From: an uncultured Sutterella sp.
Lineage (GTDB): Bacteria > Pseudomonadota > Gammaproteobacteria > Burkholderiales > Burkholderiaceae_F
NCBI GenBank assembly: GCA_900538905.1
Contig: UPZS01000061.1
Span: 1-7,492 of the forward strand
Reading direction: 5' to 3'
Length of the DNA stretch: 7,492 nucleotides
Shown: in pieces, positions 1 to 6,006 of the stretch
Layout of the letters: each line of letters begins with the position of its first letter
How positions within the stretch are numbered: position 1 is the stretch's first letter
The notes under the pieces: generated by a model
What the model saw: only the letters and a program-made list of their open reading frames with translations
What the model was told of the DNA's origin: nothing
Databases searched by the model: none
Made by a program: the position numbers and the translations under genes

Positions 1-38
1 GTATAGAGTTCGTACTGGAAACCGCAGATGATTTTCAT
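1..38 (-). CDS. Possible N-terminus of an IS200/IS605-type TnpB (OrfB), cut by the window edge
   Basis: Only 13 codons are visible, from an ATG at 38-36 to the left edge, reading MKIICGFQYELYT on the minus strand. This resembles the usual start of IS605 OrfB/TnpB proteins (Met, a few hydrophobic residues, then a Y-[KRE]-L-Y-P/T type motif), which are RNA-guided nucleases carried by these transposons. No strong ribosome binding site precedes the ATG. The frame is also open upstream through the two hairpins at 93-140, but it contains no other ATG there. Two hairpins just upstream fit a transposon left end. With so few residues the identity is tentative; it could be another small protein or no gene at all. 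Confidence 0.35.
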   Translation of the reverse strand, partial: MKIICGFQYELY

Positions 39-158
39 GATCAGAGAATCATGCCTGAAATTTTGTATACGCGCCAGTATTGCCCGTTTGTTATCGTGCG
101 GTGCACGATCGGCCTTGTATCCCCTGGCTGAAGTCAGGGGCTTTACGGCCTCTACTGT
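1..158 (-). mobile_element. Candidate left end of an IS200/IS605-family element
   Basis: Two perfect hairpins lie between the parvulin gene's terminator and the putative tnpB start: ATCGTGC/GCACGAT at 93-99 and 103-109 (3-nt loop), and CCCCTG/CAGGGG at 121-126 and 135-140 (8-nt loop). IS200/IS605 elements have subterminal imperfect hairpins instead of terminal inverted repeats, and insert next to short targets such as TTAC. On the minus strand TTAC occurs at 160-157, directly in the T-run of the terminator, about 16 bases before the first hairpin. The boundary at about 156-158 is inferred, and the right end is outside the window. Confidence 0.33.
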
Positions 159-194
159 AAAAAAGGCGCCCGCATCCGAAAAAGACAGGCGCCT
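159..194 (-). terminator. Intrinsic terminator of the yciB-parvulin unit
   Basis: AGGCGCC (164-170) and GGCGCCT (188-194) form a perfect 7-bp GC-rich stem with a 17-nt loop. Read on the minus strand, the stem is followed at once by a T-run (163-159). It lies 25 bases after the parvulin stop codon. A second small dyad, AGGAA-AGA-TTCCT (196-208), sits between the stop and this stem. Confidence 0.8.
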
Positions 195-218
195 GAGGAA
201 AGATTCCTTAAGAAGAAA

Positions 219-1034
219 TTATTTTCCTTTTGCTTTCGTGTCCGAAAGATCGCTGATCTTGGCGTTTTTGATCAGATCATCGATATAAGTCTGCACGCGC
301 TGCTGATTGAGAAGTTGACGAAGCGCGTGGCTTTCGGCTTGATAGTTGACGAAGCGCTGGGCAGGACGAACGCCTTCGAGCTTGACAATATGCCAGCCCA
401 GCTGCGTCTTGATGGGCTTTTTGGCGATTTGTCCGGGCTTGAGGTTTTTGAAGCTTTCGGCAAATTCCTTGTCAAACATGTTGGGCGAAGTCCAGTCAAT
501 CAGGCCGCCCATGGCGCGGTTCTGAGCCGTGTCCTTGGAGTTTTCTCGGGCGATGCGGTCAAAATCGCCGCCCTTCTTAACGCGTGCCAACAGATCCTTG
601 GCGGTCGTTTCGTCTTCAACGAGGATGTGACGCACCGATACTTCGGTTTTGCCCCAGCGCTTCTGTTCCTTTTCAAAGAGAGCTTTGACTTCTTCTTCCT
701 TGACAGGATTCTTGGCGAGCCAGTCGTTGATGACCGTGCTCATCAGAATGTTTTTGGTGGCGTTGTCAATCATGCGGCGAACGTCATCGCGCTCGGAAAT
801 CTTGGCCTTACGGGCTTCCTGCAAAAGCAGCATATCGCGGGTGAGCAGATGACGCACTTGCGTCTCGAGCTGAGGCGTGCGTTCCTGACCGCGGGAGGTA
901 TAGACACGGATGAGTTCTTCCTGCTGAGCCTTAGTGATCGTCTGGCCGTTGACAGTGAAGCTGGATGTGGCGGCCATGGCGCCGGCGGCAGCCATGACGG
1001 CGGCGCATCCGAAGGCAATGTGTTTGAGAGCCAT
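219..1034 (-). CDS. Periplasmic parvulin-type peptidyl-prolyl cis-trans isomerase (PpiC/SurA-like)
   Basis: A 271-residue exported foldase expected to catalyse cis-trans isomerisation of prolyl bonds in proteins crossing or residing in the periplasm. The N-terminus (MALKHIAFGC...AMA/A) is a clear Sec signal peptide with likely cleavage after residue 21. Residues about 22-125 are a charged helical SurA/PpiC-like N-terminal part. The rotamase domain spans about 131-222, with RHILV (135-139), a GGDFDRIARENS segment, GGLIDW (176-181) and the closing GWHIVKLEG (213-221). A lysine-rich tail follows. I chose the ATG at 1034 because AAGGAA lies about 9 bases upstream and the signal peptide begins exactly there; the upstream ATG at 1073 would put 13 polar residues ahead of it. 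It lies 51 bases after yciB, probably in one operon, and ends in a terminator. The family is certain; the exact orthologue (PpiC, PrsA-like or other) is not. Confidence 0.93.
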   Translation of the reverse strand: MALKHIAFGCAAVMAAAGAMAATSSFTVNGQTITKAQQEELIRVYTSRGQERTPQLETQVRHLLTRDMLLLQEARKAKISERDDVRRMIDNATKNILMSTVINDWLAKNPVKEEEVKALFEKEQKRWGKTEVSVRHILVEDETTAKDLLARVKKGGDFDRIARENSKDTAQNRAMGGLIDWTSPNMFDKEFAESFKNLKPGQIAKKPIKTQLGWHIVKLEGVRPAQRFVNYQAESHALRQLLNQQRVQTYIDDLIKNAKISDLSDTKAKGK

Positions 1035-1085
1035 AAAAGAATTTTCCTTCACGGAGTTAGATTCGAAGAACAAAAAAAGTTTCGG

Positions 1086-1691
1086 TCATTCTGGCATCGA
1101 GGGAACATGCTTTGCGATCCAGAAACCCATGCCAATTGTAAAAATCAGTGTCAAGCCCATCAGCCCGAAAAGCTTGAAGTTGACCCATGTGTCCGTCGAA
1201 CATGTGTAGGCCACGACGAGGTTGATGACGCCGACGGTCGCGAAAAAGGCAATCCAAGCCTTTTGAAGTGTGTTCCAGGCCGTATCCGGCATTTTGATTT
1301 CGGCGTTGGAGAGTAGCTTTTGGATGTAGTGGCGCCCAGTGCACGGGGCAAAAAGAAGAAGGCCGCCGAAGATCCAATAAAGAATGCTCGGCTTCCACTT
1401 GATGAACATTTCGTTTTGCAGCCAGATGGTGAGCGAACCGAAGACAACGATCACGGCAAGTGATATCCATAGCATCGGTTCCGGCTTTTTGCCGCGGGCA
1501 AAAACGATGGCGATTTGCACGAAGGTCGATACGATGGCCACCAGTGTGGCGAGCATCACTGGAGCGTGTTCCGGACCGGTGCCTCCGGTGATCAGGGTGA
1601 GAATATCGGCGGCAGTCTGCGGGTCGGATTCTCCGAATTTGAACGCACCGAAAAAGAGAATGATGGGAAATAGGTCGAAAAATAATTTCAC
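1086..1691 (-). CDS. yciB: Septation protein A / YciB, inner-membrane intracellular septation protein
   Basis: A 201-residue polytopic membrane protein of the YciB (IspA/IspZ) family, implicated in cell-envelope synthesis and septation. Hydrophobic segments lie at about 4-20, 45-65, 73-91, 102-116, 144-162 and 172-193. Family signatures include an LFFDLFP start, FIKWKPSILYWIF (96-108), W-x-x-L-x-x-AW-x-x-FF (139-150) and WVNFKLFGLMGLTLIF (169-184), which closely resemble E. coli YciB. E. coli YciB is about 180 residues; the extra length is mainly a loop at about 20-45. The start is GTG at 1691, which begins exactly where the family begins and lies about 64 bases downstream of a TATAAT box. 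The frame continues open to an ATG at 1910, but those 73 residues look non-coding and lie partly upstream of that box. The ribosome binding site is weak (AAGAA about 12 bases upstream). In many Burkholderiales a bolA gene sits between yciB and a parvulin gene; none is present here. Confidence 0.93.
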   Translation of the reverse strand: MKLFFDLFPIILFFGAFKFGESDPQTAADILTLITGGTGPEHAPVMLATLVAIVSTFVQIAIVFARGKKPEPMLWISLAVIVVFGSLTIWLQNEMFIKWKPSILYWIFGGLLLFAPCTGRHYIQKLLSNAEIKMPDTAWNTLQKAWIAFFATVGVINLVVAYTCSTDTWVNFKLFGLMGLTLIFTIGMGFWIAKHVPSMPE

Positions 1692-1760
1692 GGCGATGTT
1701 TTTCTTGAGTCGTAGAAGAAGCGACAGGGCTTGAGCTTGCCGCGTTTTGATTCGGCGGCC

Positions 1761-1766
1761 ATTATA
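1761..1766 (-). promoter_or_regulatory. Probable -10 box for the yciB-parvulin unit
   Basis: The minus strand carries a perfect TATAAT here, giving a predicted transcript start near 1755 and a leader of about 64 bases before the yciB GTG. No good -35 hexamer is seen at 16-18 bp spacing, so the promoter may need an activator or may be a chance match. Its position supports the short yciB start. Confidence 0.45.
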
Positions 1767-1895
1767 AAGTCGATAGAAGGCAGCTTCGTACCGTGGACAT
1801 CTCGGGACGGATTGCGTTACATTTCCGAACTCTTGCGGCACTCTGACAGGCTTCCATGTGGTGCGGGGCGTTATAGATTTACGGCTATTGTGCAG

Positions 1896-1922
1896 GATTC
1901 GGTGTGCCATATGGCCCGAATC
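1896..1922. promoter_or_regulatory. Nested dyad in the upstream region of the M16 peptidase gene
   Basis: GATTCGG (1896-1902) and CCGAATC (1916-1922) are perfect inverted repeats. Between them, at 1906-1915, is a perfect 10-bp palindrome, GCCATATGGC. The structure ends 49 bases before the peptidase ATG. It could be an operator or a hairpin in the leader; there is no T-run, so it is not an intrinsic terminator. A TATAGA (1872-1877) just upstream is a possible -10 box for the peptidase gene but has no convincing -35. The rest of the 1692-1971 gap shows nothing I can name. Confidence 0.4.
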
Positions 1923-1971
1923 TGCGGACTACCGCACGCTTGTTTGAGTGCTCAGATGGGATTTCCTGTAT

Positions 1972-4686
1972 ATGAATCAAGGACTTAAATACGTACTTAT
2001 GACTTCAGCAGCAGTCACCGCCATGTCGGCTTCTGCCGCGGCATTAAAGCCCGTGCACACGGTCGAAGGCATCAAAAGCTATGAACTCGACAATGGTTTG
2101 CAAATTGTTCTTTTTGCAGACCAAAGCAAACCCACGGCTACGGTCAACACGACTTATCTCGTGGGCAGCCGTATGGAAAACTACGGCGAAACAGGTATGG
2201 CGCATTTGCTTGAACATCTGATGTTCAAGGGCAGCAAGAACTACCCTGATCCCACCAAGGAGTTCACACGCCGCGGCTTTCGCATGAACGGCACAACGTG
2301 GCTTGATCGCACGAATTACTTCGTGAGCTTTACCGCAAGCGACGACAATATGAAGTGGGCGCTGGGCTGGAGTGCCGACGCGATGACCAATTCCTTCATT
2401 GCCAAGAAGGATCTTGATACCGAAATGACCGTTGTGCGTAACGAGTATGAAATGGGGGAAAACAAGCCTATTTCCGTGATGCTCAAACGCATGCAGTCGG
2501 TGCTCTATGATTGGCACGCTTACGGGCGCAGCACAATCGGTGCACGTAGCGACATTGAAAACGTGCCCATCGAAAATCTGCAGGCCTTTTACCGCAAGTG
2601 GTATCAGCCCGACAACGCCGTGCTGACCGTCTCGGGCAAGTTCGACGAAGCCAAGGTGCTTGAATGGATTCAGGAAACGTTCGGCAAGATCAAGCGTCCG
2701 GAGCGCGTATTGCCCAAGGCTTGGACGATTGAGCCCGTTGCCGACGGTCCGCGTACCTTCGAAATCCGCCGACCGGGCGAAACGCAGCTTGTCGCAGTGG
2801 GATACCGCGTGCCCTCGGCTTTGGCCGAAGACACCAATGCGGTGGAAACCGCCACCGACATTCTGGCCGACTCTCCGCGCGGACGTCTTTATAAGGCGCT
2901 TGTGGAAACCGGTATGGCCACGCAAGTTTTCGGCTGGCCCATGTCCACGCGTGATCCGGGCTTCGTGATGTTTGGCGCGATGGTTAAGAAGGGGGACGAC
3001 ATTGAGTCCGTGAAGAACAAGCTCATCGAAACCATCGAGCTTTCCTTTGCCAAGAAACCTGCTACCAACGAAGAAGTCGGCACGAGTCTTGCGGAAGCTG
3101 CTGTGGATTACGATCGTGCGCTTTCTGATCCTGAAGGCTTTGCCGTGGATCTCTCGGACTATATCGCCTTGGGTGACTGGCGTTTGTTTTTTGCCGATCG
3201 CGATGCGACTGCCAAGGTGACGCCTGATGCCGTCAACACGGCTGCGGCTACCTATTTTGTTCGAGACAACCGCGTGGTCGGTCTCTTTATTCCGGATGAT
3301 CATCCCAAGCGTGCGCCTTATATGACCACGCCCGACGTCAAAGACGTGATCGCCAAGGCAACTTTCAAGGAAGAGGGAGATCAGGCCGAAGCCTTTGACG
3401 CGAGTCAAGACAACATTGACGCTCGTACAGAACGTTTGCGCATCGGCGGCGTTGAAGTGGCGCTGCTGCCCAAAAAAACGCGCGGCCGCACCGTGACCGT
3501 TCTCTCGAATTTCCAGTGGGGTAATCTTGAAAGCAATCGCGGTAAGGCGGCACTTAATTCGATGGTTCTGCCGATGCTTTCGCGCGGTGCCGAAGGAATG
3601 GATCGTAAGGCCATTGCCGACGCCTGTACCGAACTCAAGGTTCAGGGCGACGTAATGGGATACACCACGACGGCCGACAACCTTGTGGCGACCATTGAAC
3701 TCTTCGGTAAGCTTTTTGAAAAGAGCACGTTCCCGACCAAGGAAGTCAATCAGCTCGTCAAGCAAATGACAACCATGATGGAAGCCAAGAGTGATGATCC
3801 GGTCTATATGGCTCGTGAAGCGTTGAAGAAACACTTCCAGACTTACCCGGCGGGTGATCCGCGTAACACTGTGCTCAATGAAGACCTGATTAAGGGACTC
3901 AAGTCGCTTACCCGTGAAGAACTCTACGACTGGTACAAGACGGCTGTGAGTGCAGAACACGGTGCAATTGCCATCGTCGGTGAATTCGATCCGGCCGCCG
4001 TCAAGGCCGCTCTTGAAAAGCTCTACGGCAACGCTAAGAAGGTTGACGCGAAGTATGCCTATGAGCGTTACTTCGGTGAATACAAGCCTGTGGCTGCCGA
4101 ACGCATCGTGATCGACGCTCCGAGCAAGGAAAACGCAGTGATTGTGGCACGCGTTGATTTTGCAGCAAGTGTCAACGATGAGGATGCAGCTGCGCTTGTC
4201 GTGGCTGACTGGATTCTGGGCGGCGGTACGGGGCTTTCCAATCGCCTCGTTGATCGTCTGCGCCAGAAAGAAGGTTTGTCATACGGCGTCGGCTCGCACG
4301 TGAAGCTGCCGCAGTTCGGAAATCGCTCGAGCTGGATGATGTCCGCAATCGTCGCGCCGCAGAATTTGCCCAAGGCAGAAGCCTGCGCTAAGGAAGAAAT
4401 CGAGCGTGCGGTCAAGGAAGGCTTCACTGACCAGGAAGTGAAGGAAGCCATCAAGGGCATTTTGGATTCTCGTGCCGTCAACCGTGCTCAGGACGATTAT
4501 CTCGCTCAGAGCTGGTTGCAGTTTATGGAAGCGGGAAAGACGTTTGCTTTCAGCAAGCAGTTTGAAGAGCGAATCGCTGCTGTGACGGTCGACTCCGTCA
4601 ATGCCGCTTTGCGCCGCATGGTGGTGCCGGAAAATGTGACTTGGATTCTTTCGGGTGATCTGGCAAAGGCCGGAATCAAGAAGTAA
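1972..4686 (+). CDS. Secreted two-unit M16 family zinc metallopeptidase (pitrilysin/insulinase-like)
   Basis: A 904-residue exported metallopeptidase with two fused M16 units, probably degrading peptides in the periplasm. A signal peptide covers about residues 1-23 (MNQGLKYVLM...SASAA). The N-terminal unit holds the inverted zinc motif HLLEH (78-82) with the third ligand Glu158 in VVRNEYE, 76 residues after the second His, as expected for an active M16 site. The second unit, from about residue 485, lacks HxxEH and so is the non-catalytic half. It keeps the conserved Arg764 and Tyr771 in LRQKEGLSY, seven residues apart as in insulinase, which bind substrate in this family. I chose the ATG at 1972 because the signal peptide starts there; an in-frame GTG at 1948 would add eight residues and is the alternative. 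The ribosome binding site is weak (GGGA about 11 bases upstream). It is divergent from yciB, and a strong terminator follows. The family is certain; the natural substrate is unknown. Confidence 0.96.
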   Translation: MNQGLKYVLMTSAAVTAMSASAAALKPVHTVEGIKSYELDNGLQIVLFADQSKPTATVNTTYLVGSRMENYGETGMAHLLEHLMFKGSKNYPDPTKEFTRRGFRMNGTTWLDRTNYFVSFTASDDNMKWALGWSADAMTNSFIAKKDLDTEMTVVRNEYEMGENKPISVMLKRMQSVLYDWHAYGRSTIGARSDIENVPIENLQAFYRKWYQPDNAVLTVSGKFDEAKVLEWIQETFGKIKRPERVLPKAWTIEPVADGPRTFEIRRPGETQLVAVGYRVPSALAEDTNAVETATDILADSPRGRLYKALVETGMATQVFGWPMSTRDPGFVMFGAMVKKGDDIESVKNKLIETIELSFAKKPATNEEVGTSLAEAAVDYDRALSDPEGFAVDLSDYIALGDWRLFFADRDATAKVTPDAVNTAAATYFVRDNRVVGLFIPDDHPKRAPYMTTPDVKDVIAKATFKEEGDQAEAFDASQDNIDARTERLRIGGVEVALLPKKTRGRTVTVLSNFQWGNLESNRGKAALNSMVLPMLSRGAEGMDRKAIADACTELKVQGDVMGYTTTADNLVATIELFGKLFEKSTFPTKEVNQLVKQMTTMMEAKSDDPVYMAREALKKHFQTYPAGDPRNTVLNEDLIKGLKSLTREELYDWYKTAVSAEHGAIAIVGEFDPAAVKAALEKLYGNAKKVDAKYAYERYFGEYKPVAAERIVIDAPSKENAVIVARVDFAASVNDEDAAALVVADWILGGGTGLSNRLVDRLRQKEGLSYGVGSHVKLPQFGNRSSWMMSAIVAPQNLPKAEACAKEEIERAVKEGFTDQEVKEAIKGILDSRAVNRAQDDYLAQSWLQFMEAGKTFAFSKQFEERIAAVTVDSVNAALRRMVVPENVTWILSGDLAKAGIKK

Positions 4687-4716
4687 TCCGCTCCAAAATC
4701 TGGTACAACCTAAAGA

Positions 4717-4752
4717 CAGCGTCAACTCATCAGTAGTTGGCGCTGCTTTTTT
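4717..4752 (+). terminator. Intrinsic terminator of the M16 peptidase gene
   Basis: An 11-bp stem (4717-4727 with 4735-4745, one G-U wobble, 7-nt loop) is followed by C and six T at 4747-4752, 31 bases after the peptidase stop. The wobble is a pair only on the plus strand (A-C on the minus). It abuts the last codon of the convergent lysR gene and may stop that transcript weakly as well, since only a short TCTTT follows on the minus side. Confidence 0.88.
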
Positions 4753-5679
4753 CTATTGCTGTTCGCGTAGAAAACCTTCGCCTTCAGGCGTGAGCTCAAT
4801 GCCGGCGGCTTTGATGCTCGCAGCGATCTCTCGCGTACATTCGAAAACGGCAGGATCGATTCGTCCGGCAGCCTTGGGCCAGAAGACATAGAAGGGAATG
4901 GTCAGCGGCTCTTTGAGATCGATCAGTTTGCAGTCGTTGGAAACGCTTTTTGCTGCCAGTCGGTCAGTGAAATGCACTCCGACGTTACGCTTGACGAAAC
5001 GAAGAGCCACCTGCGTGGACGATACTTCGGCAGCAATGCGAGCCTGAGTTGGCATGAGACGTCTGGCGTGTTCCTGTTCGAGCGTGTCTTTAGAAAGAAT
5101 CACGAATTCGGCATCTCGGCAATCTTCCTGACCGACGGCGTCGAGCTGCGCGATCGGGTGTTGACGGCTTGCCACCAGACAAAAAGGCAGGTGAGCAAGC
5201 GCCGTTTTTTCCAGATCGTCGTGACTGCTCAGAAGCGTGCCGAAACCAACGTCAAACGGGTGTGAGTATTTGGAGTAGTGGATGTCGCGGCTGGCATGTA
5301 CGTCCATCGTCACTCGCAAGGTTTCCTCATGGCGCTTCATGATGGTGACCACGGCCGGAATGATCACGTCGGAGCAGTGGCGAGCGAGTACCGCAATGCG
5401 AAGTATCTTTTTTCGATCACGCTGTCTGGAATACTCTTCCAATCGTTGCCAAGCTCGCATTGACTCCATGGCAACTCTGTAAAAATCGGCACCTTCTTCG
5501 GTAAGGGTCAATGCCTTGCCTGATCGATCAAAAAGCGTAAACCCGAGTCGTTCTTCTAGCTGAGAAATCACACGGCTTGCGGCGGAGGCCGAGAGCGCGA
5601 TTTTGTCTGCGGCCGCAAGCAAACTTCCCGATTCGACGACGGCGCAGAAGAGGCGGACGGATTTCGATTTGAGTTCCAT
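4753..5679 (-). CDS. LysR-type transcriptional regulator
   Basis: A 308-residue LysR-family DNA-binding protein, the usual length for the family. The winged helix-turn-helix spans about residues 4-65, with the typical pattern FCAVVESGSLLAAAD...ALSASAASRVISQLEERLGFTLFDR and the closing LTLTEEG. Residues about 91-300 are the effector-binding domain of periplasmic-binding-protein fold. The ATG at 5679 places the first helix at the usual distance from the N-terminus. The frame stays open upstream to 5901, but that stretch overlaps the tracrRNA terminator and looks non-coding. There is no clear ribosome binding site. It converges on the M16 gene, and its upstream DNA contains a cluster of GATAAT motifs. 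LysR regulators often act on adjacent divergent genes; here the next plus-strand gene is cas9, but nothing in the sequence proves a link. Its effector and targets are unknown. Confidence 0.93.
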   Translation of the reverse strand: MELKSKSVRLFCAVVESGSLLAAADKIALSASAASRVISQLEERLGFTLFDRSGKALTLTEEGADFYRVAMESMRAWQRLEEYSRQRDRKKILRIAVLARHCSDVIIPAVVTIMKRHEETLRVTMDVHASRDIHYSKYSHPFDVGFGTLLSSHDDLEKTALAHLPFCLVASRQHPIAQLDAVGQEDCRDAEFVILSKDTLEQEHARRLMPTQARIAAEVSSTQVALRFVKRNVGVHFTDRLAAKSVSNDCKLIDLKEPLTIPFYVFWPKAAGRIDPAVFECTREIAASIKAAGIELTPEGEGFLREQQ

Positions 5680-5760
5680 GAGGGCGATATGAAAAAAGGA
5701 GCGGGTCTGAGCTGCTTTCAGGGCGACCGAAAACGAGTCGTGTGCAATTAGGCGACACAC

Positions 5761-5813
5761 GATAAAACTATCATCCGATAATAGGGGATCGTCTACGATT
5801 ATCGAAGATAATA
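5761..5813. promoter_or_regulatory. GATAAT/ATTATC motif cluster upstream of lysR, possible operator and promoter
   Basis: CGATAAT (5776-5782) and ATTATCG (5798-5804) form a perfect 7-bp inverted repeat with a 15-bp spacer. Another GATAAT at 5807-5812 lies 30 bp from the first, about three helical turns, and a GATAA is at 5761-5765. On the minus strand two of these read TATTAT (5783-5778 and 5813-5808) and could be -10 boxes for lysR, although no good -35 hexamer is seen. LysR proteins commonly autoregulate through AT-rich interrupted dyads near their own promoter, so an autoregulatory site is a reasonable inference. Confidence 0.4.
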
Positions 5814-5854
5814 CCCTGGGACGGTTGACTTGAGGTTGGCAAGCCTTCAGAAAG

Positions 5855-5880
5855 AAAAAAGGGGCGCATATAGCACCCCT
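5855..5880 (-). terminator. Intrinsic terminator of the tracrRNA candidate
   Basis: Stem 5860-5867 with 5873-5880 around a 5-nt loop, followed on the minus strand by a T-run (5859-5855). Read on the minus strand it pairs as A-U, four G-C, U-G, G-C and C-G, a continuous 8-bp helix. On the plus strand the same position is a C-A mismatch, so the orientation is minus. It also shields lysR, which lies downstream on the same strand. Confidence 0.82.
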
Positions 5881-5906
5881 CGGATCTGTTGCATTTTGCA
5901 ATGCTT

Positions 5907-5938
5907 GTTAGTGGCAAAAGCTCGTTTCCTAACGATAT
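5907..5938 (-). other. Predicted anti-repeat of the tracrRNA
   Basis: On the plus strand this segment begins GTTAGTGGCAAAAGC and ends CCTAACGATAT. The GTTAG (5907-5911) and CTAAC (5929-5933) are inverted copies, as at the two ends of many type II-C repeats. It therefore predicts a repeat of about 36 nt starting GTTAGTGG and ending near CTAACGAT. The middle may differ, because repeat:anti-repeat duplexes usually contain a bulge. Confidence 0.6.
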
Positions 5939-5947
5939 TACCTGACA

Positions 5948-5976
5948 AGTTTAGCCTGCTCCTAGCTTCACGTCAA
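5948..5976 (-). promoter_or_regulatory. Sigma70 promoter of the tracrRNA candidate
   Basis: On the minus strand a -35 box TTGACG (5976-5971) is separated by exactly 17 bp from a -10 box TAAACT (5953-5948). The predicted start is at about 5941-5942, just ahead of the anti-repeat. The promoter sits only 30 bases upstream of the cas9 start codon and points away from it. Confidence 0.8.
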
Positions 5977-6006
5977 TGATCAGAGTAGCAACAAGCGGAG
6001 TTTGAT

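Larger units (their letters stand above)
5855..5941 (-). ncRNA. Candidate type II-C tracrRNA
   Basis: A predicted RNA of about 87-90 nt, divergent from cas9, that would pair with the CRISPR repeat of pre-crRNA and bind Cas9. From its 5' end: an anti-repeat-like segment (5938 down to 5907) bounded by GTTAG and CTAAC; a short AAG linker; a 5-bp nexus hairpin GCATT-GCAA-AATGC (5904 down to 5891) with a GNRA-type loop; a single-stranded AACAGATCCG; and a GC-rich terminator hairpin ending in U residues. The order anti-repeat ending in AAC, then AAG, nexus and terminator hairpin resembles known type II-C tracrRNAs such as those of Neisseria and Campylobacter. A sigma70 promoter lies at the right distance upstream. 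The CRISPR array is outside the window, so complementarity to the repeat is not yet shown. Confidence 0.78.

Noticed and set aside
3..131. A plus-strand open frame ending in TGA at 129-131, possibly the C-terminus of a protein from the left.
   Set aside because: The 42 residues show no family I recognise, and the stop lies inside a hairpin; the minus-strand reading fits the context better.
315..1316. A 333-codon open frame on the plus strand across the parvulin and yciB genes.
   Set aside because: It runs antisense through two well-recognised genes and the gap between them, and shows no domain.
1692..1910. N-terminal extension of yciB by 73 residues from an ATG at 1910.
   Set aside because: YciB proteins start at the LFFDLFP segment, the extension has no family character, and a TATAAT box lies inside it.
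2044..3960. A 638-codon open frame on the minus strand opposite the M16 peptidase gene.
   Set aside because: It is fully antisense to a gene with clear catalytic motifs and signal peptide, has no recognisable domain, and is rich in His, Arg and Gly as expected of a shadow frame.
5848..5880. The hairpin at 5860-5880 as a plus-strand structure or as the terminator of something upstream on the plus strand.
   Set aside because: On the plus strand the stem has a C-A mismatch and no T-run follows; all signs fit the minus strand.
5680..5901. N-terminal extension of the LysR protein by 74 residues from an ATG at 5901.
   Set aside because: LysR proteins begin a few residues before the helix-turn-helix, as from 5679; the extension overlaps the tracrRNA terminator and nexus.
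5881..5960. Plus-strand promoter candidates for cas9, such as TAACGA with GTTAGT, or CTGACA.
   Set aside because: None has both hexamers close to consensus at 16-18 bp spacing, so no cas9 promoter is called.
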